NCBI GenBank assembly: GCA_022009675.1
Contig: CP091718.1
Span: 1,116,001 to 1,180,000 of the forward strand
Origin: Oscillospiraceae bacterium
GTDB lineage: Bacteria; Bacillota; Clostridia; Oscillospirales; CAG-272
Length of the DNA stretch: 64,000 bases
Direction of reading: 5' to 3'
Below are positions 61,991 to 64,000 of this stretch, piece by piece. The translations under genes were made by a program, and so were the position numbers. Below the pieces are notes generated by a model. The model did not search any database. It had not been told where the DNA came from and saw only the letters and a list, made by a program, of their open reading frames with translations. Within the stretch, counting starts at the first letter, position 1. The number at the start of each line of letters is the position of its first letter.

Positions 61991-63226
61991 TTAATTATCT
62001 TTCTTTAATGCATTGGTTAAGATTAGCTTTGTTGCTTGATTAGCAAATTTATTATTAAATTCTTTTTTTCTTTGGGTGTGCGCGATGAGCATGCCACCAA
62101 AAGCCGCTAAAGTTTCTGGTTTATCTGGATTCATTCCAGTCAGTTGGAATAGCAAAATTAGATTTGTCGCTAAGTTCATCGTTCCGTAATCGTTCATCTA
62201 AAAACAAACATTCTAAACTTACATCCGCGAGTATGCCTTTGCCAAACATGTCTAAAATCACAAAAACATTAATTGATCTATTGAACTTGTATATACAATT
62301 ATTGCAGTAATTTTTGTATGCCTCTGCAGAAATGGGATTCTTAAATGGCAGTGTAGTAGCTATCTCAGGATGCATTAAAAAGACCATTATATTCATTAGT
62401 CAGCAAAGACCAAGCTTCAAGAAACGCATTGGATGGAAAATCACAATATGCCCAATTAATGTATAATAGATTATATTCATTTTCTTTTTGGGTAATCAAA
62501 TTTTTTTAGTCGCACTATTAATAAAATCTACCAATTTAGTTACTCGAGGGAGATATAAATTCAACATTATTATCTGTACATAATTGAGGCACTTCTTTTC
62601 TTCCTTTAGGTGATAATAAAATCGTTGGTATTAAAATGTTTTCTTTATGAGAATTCAACCGTGGAAACTCAGGGGTTTTAACCTCAATATTCGCTTTCAC
62701 TTCTATTGGAATATCGGAATCCTTATTGCATATTTCTCCAATAAAATATGCTTCAGGGTTAGCTCCATTCGAATTCACTGGCGGCTCATATTTAATTTCT
62801 TTCCAGTCAAATCCACGATGAAAGAATGTTAATATTTCAACCTCGGAAATGGCTTGAAAAACACATCCTCATTATAGTTCTCCTTCCCAGCAGAGAGTTG
62901 ATCCACAATAAATTTTTTTGGTTTTTAATTTTCGCCAAACATGGATGACATTCCTGCAAGTCTGGTGGATAAGTTGGTACAAAAATTAACACTAAACGCT
63001 TTATAATCAACAACACCATCTTTGGTAATTGCACTATAATAAGCATTGTTATTGTTATTTAGAAACTGTTCGTTCCATGTAAATTGACTTAATCTTCCTT
63101 CTAATGCCATGATTAGAAAATGATTAGATGAATATGTATCTAACCATCCTTCTTGCCAAATTTTTCATAAAATGAACAAATTTCGTTGTCGAATTCAGCT
63201 GGAAACGGCGTTTCACTTCTAAGCAT
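61991..63226 (-). CDS. Unrecognised protein, possibly nuclease-like, frameshifted
   Basis: GGGAGGAAATCAAAT before ATG at 63226 sets the start. Joined across shifts near 63148, 62940, 62850, 62545, 62490, 62420 and 62140, the protein is about 405 residues: MLRSETPFPAEFDNEICSFY, YYSAITKDGVVDYKAFSVNF, FQAISEVEILTFFHRGFDWK, EAYFIGEICNKDSDIPIEVK, KENILIPTILLSPKGRKEVP, HPEIATTLPFKNPISAEAYK and an end QATKLILTNALKKDN. Acidic residues before the IPIEVKA strand vaguely suggest a PD-(D/E)XK nuclease core, but no family is recognised. It lies between the IS256 scar and a tRNA-end repeat, the usual place for island cargo. Confidence 0.5.
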
Positions 63227-63250
63227 ATTTGATTTCCTCCCACAAAAGAT

Positions 63251-63286
63251 AAAAAAGGCCTCTCGTCTATAAAAACAAGGAGCCTT
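63251..63286 (-). terminator. Terminator beside the tRNA fragment
   Basis: On the minus strand AAGGCTC pairs with GAGAGGCCTT around a T-rich loop and runs into TTTTTT. It directly follows the CCA end of the tRNA fragment and would have ended its transcript. Confidence 0.6.
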
Positions 63287-63466
63287 GGTCGGAGTGGCCG
63301 GATTCGAACCGACGGCATCGAAGTCCCAAACGCTAAAAATCCTGATTTTTTGCGTGATTTTACGGGCTTTTCGGGGCTTTTTGCGTCCGGATTGACTGCT
63401 TTCGTGTGCTCTTCGCGGCATAAAATCCGGGTAGTCCGAAGCCGTAAGTGGTCAAAGGTGTGGTCA
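63286..63466 (-). repeat. tRNA 3'-end fragment plus conserved 140-bp tail (direct repeat, copy 2)
   Basis: On the minus strand the segment ends GTCGGTTCGAATCCGGCC then ACTCCGACCA, the T-arm, acceptor and CCA of a tRNA lacking its 5' half. The T-arm differs from that in copy 1 at 22717, but the acceptor end is the same. The adjoining 140 bp (63323-63466) matches copy 1 nearly base for base. Both copies point the same way, 40.6 kb apart. Confidence 0.6.
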
Positions 63467-63488
63467 AGGTCAAAATCCCATATGTTAA

Positions 63489-63533
63489 TACCACCTCGCA
63501 CGAGCCGCAAGTTACAGCCCGAGGAGGTTTTTT
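63489..63533 (+). terminator. Terminator hairpin
   Basis: CCACCTCG pairs with CGAGGAGG around a 21-base loop and is followed by TTTTTT. Confidence 0.65.
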
Positions 63534-63712
63534 ACTACTGACACTATAGCATAAAAGAGTGGATTTTGCAAGTGGTTTACGGATTAAAATTTGCGATGCA
63601 GTAGGCAAAAGATTACGAGCCGCGTCTCTCTATGCATATTTTGAAAACATGAGAGTTTCTGCATAATACGGTTTGGAGTAAAAGTTTACCATTAATTTTT
63701 GAGAAAAAGCAC

Positions 63713-63753
63713 TTGTCAAATCGTTAGAAAAAAAGTATATAATATTTCTAACG
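63713..63753 (+). promoter_or_regulatory. Promoter overlapped by a palindromic operator, abiEi
   Basis: TTGTCA (63713-63718) and TATAAT (63738-63743) or the overlapping TATATA form the promoter. CGTTAGAAA (63722-63730) and TTTCTAACG (63745-63753) are exact nine-base inverted arms that enclose the -10 box. AbiEi antitoxins bind inverted repeats at their own promoters, so this is the expected site of autoregulation. Confidence 0.75.
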
Positions 63754-63763
63754 AGGTGATGGT

Positions 63764-64000
63764 GTGGAGAAAACAACGAATCTAAAATTAATACGAGATA
63801 GAATCAATCGCTCAGACATTGGCACGGTTTATGTTGCCGTTGATTTTGTTGATATCTCAGATAAGACAAGCGTAAACGCTTATTTAGCCCGTCTGGTTGA
63901 CGAGGGGCTTATTCGTCGTGTTTTGCGTGGCGTTTATGACAAGCCCGAGTATAATGATTTTTTGGAGGAATACGTTGCACCATCACCGGATAAGGTGGCG
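63764..64000 (+). CDS. abiEi: AbiEi-like type IV antitoxin, N-terminal part
   Basis: GAGGTGATG precedes a GTG start at 63764; the alternative GTG two bases earlier is out of frame. The 79 codons before the window edge read MEKTTNLKLIRDRINRSDIG, TVYVAVDFVDISDKTSVNAY and LARLVDEGLIRRVLRGVYDK, a winged helix-turn-helix typical of AbiEi/DUF6088 antitoxins. The partner AbiEii nucleotidyltransferase toxin would be expected downstream, beyond the window. Such pairs act in phage abortive infection and plasmid stability. The family is fairly sure; the pair cannot be confirmed here. Confidence 0.8.
   Translation, partial: MEKTTNLKLIRDRINRSDIGTVYVAVDFVDISDKTSVNAYLARLVDEGLIRRVLRGVYDKPEYNDFLEEYVAPSPDKVA

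Larger units (their letters stand above)
63467..63763. other. Intergenic region before the antitoxin gene
   Basis: It contains a terminator (63489-63533), a block echoing the one near 23172-23243 (TATAGCATAAAA ... GATGCAGTAGGCAAAAG), and the abiEi promoter/operator. No coding frame is seen. Confidence 0.55.

Noticed and set aside
1..64000. CRISPR array
   Set aside because: No set of regularly spaced repeats with unique spacers was seen; the 12-bp repeats at 23439 are contiguous and the 104-bp repeats are a simple duplication.

Overview
The window looks like a chromosomal accessory region of a Bacillota (Clostridia-type) bacterium, probably a gut commensal or a metagenome-derived genome. The evidence is strong AGGAGG-type ribosome sites, TTG/GTG starts, and a clostridial mobilome: TnpV, a large serine recombinase, an MOBV relaxase, a MobL remnant and a short group II intron. 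No complete rRNA or tRNA gene is present, so the species cannot be named.

Layout. 0-5.9 kb: type I restriction-modification locus 1 (hsdM end, hsdS, an AbiH-family gene, hsdR). 6.2-7.5 kb: a membrane protein and a small unknown protein on the minus strand. 7.7-11.4 kb: two copies of one internally deleted IS5-type element around a truncated glycine-zipper (toxin-like) gene, its membrane-protein neighbour, and a small Cys-containing peptide that may be a modified-peptide precursor. 11.4-17.3 kb: serine recombinase, helix-turn-helix and LexA remnants, and an orphan type III restriction subunit. 17.4-22.6 kb: a mobilizable element with a group II intron placed just after a terminator, tnpV, a recognisable MOBV origin of transfer, relaxase and ParB. 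23.5-25.4 kb: an AAA-like ATPase/nuclease-type gene under a promoter made of 12-bp tandem repeats. 25.4-35.4 kb: type I locus 2 (hsdM, hsdS, SIR2-like gene, hsdR, YgjP-like protease gene). 35.9-39.2 kb: a truncated unknown gene, an XRE regulator, a relaxase remnant and a tyrosine integrase.

39.5-61.8 kb is a 20-kb cargo bracketed by two directly oriented, 5'-truncated IS256-type copies. It reads as one transport and surface system: a YgbA-type cysteine protein, a CydCD/YbtPQ-like ABC pair, an ECF importer (S, T and fused A-A'), two MacB/FtsX-like ABC proteins, two very large InlB-repeat/leucine-rich lipoproteins, and a membrane-anchored protein with a NEAT-like domain. A palindrome AGTTAGC-N4-GCTAACT lies before both halves, which suggests one shared regulator. 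I infer uptake of haem, another tetrapyrrole or a metal chelate. 62.0-63.2 kb: a broken unknown gene. The window ends in the start of an AbiEi-type antitoxin gene with its own palindromic operator. Two 180-bp direct repeats carrying tRNA 3' ends lie at 22.7 and 63.3 kb and could mark the ends of an island.

Caution: many otherwise convincing genes carry one-base frameshifts, mostly in homopolymers. Comparison of the two IS256 copies shows the same kind of length difference. Much of this is probably uncorrected long-read error rather than gene decay, so interrupted genes are given here as single features across the breaks.
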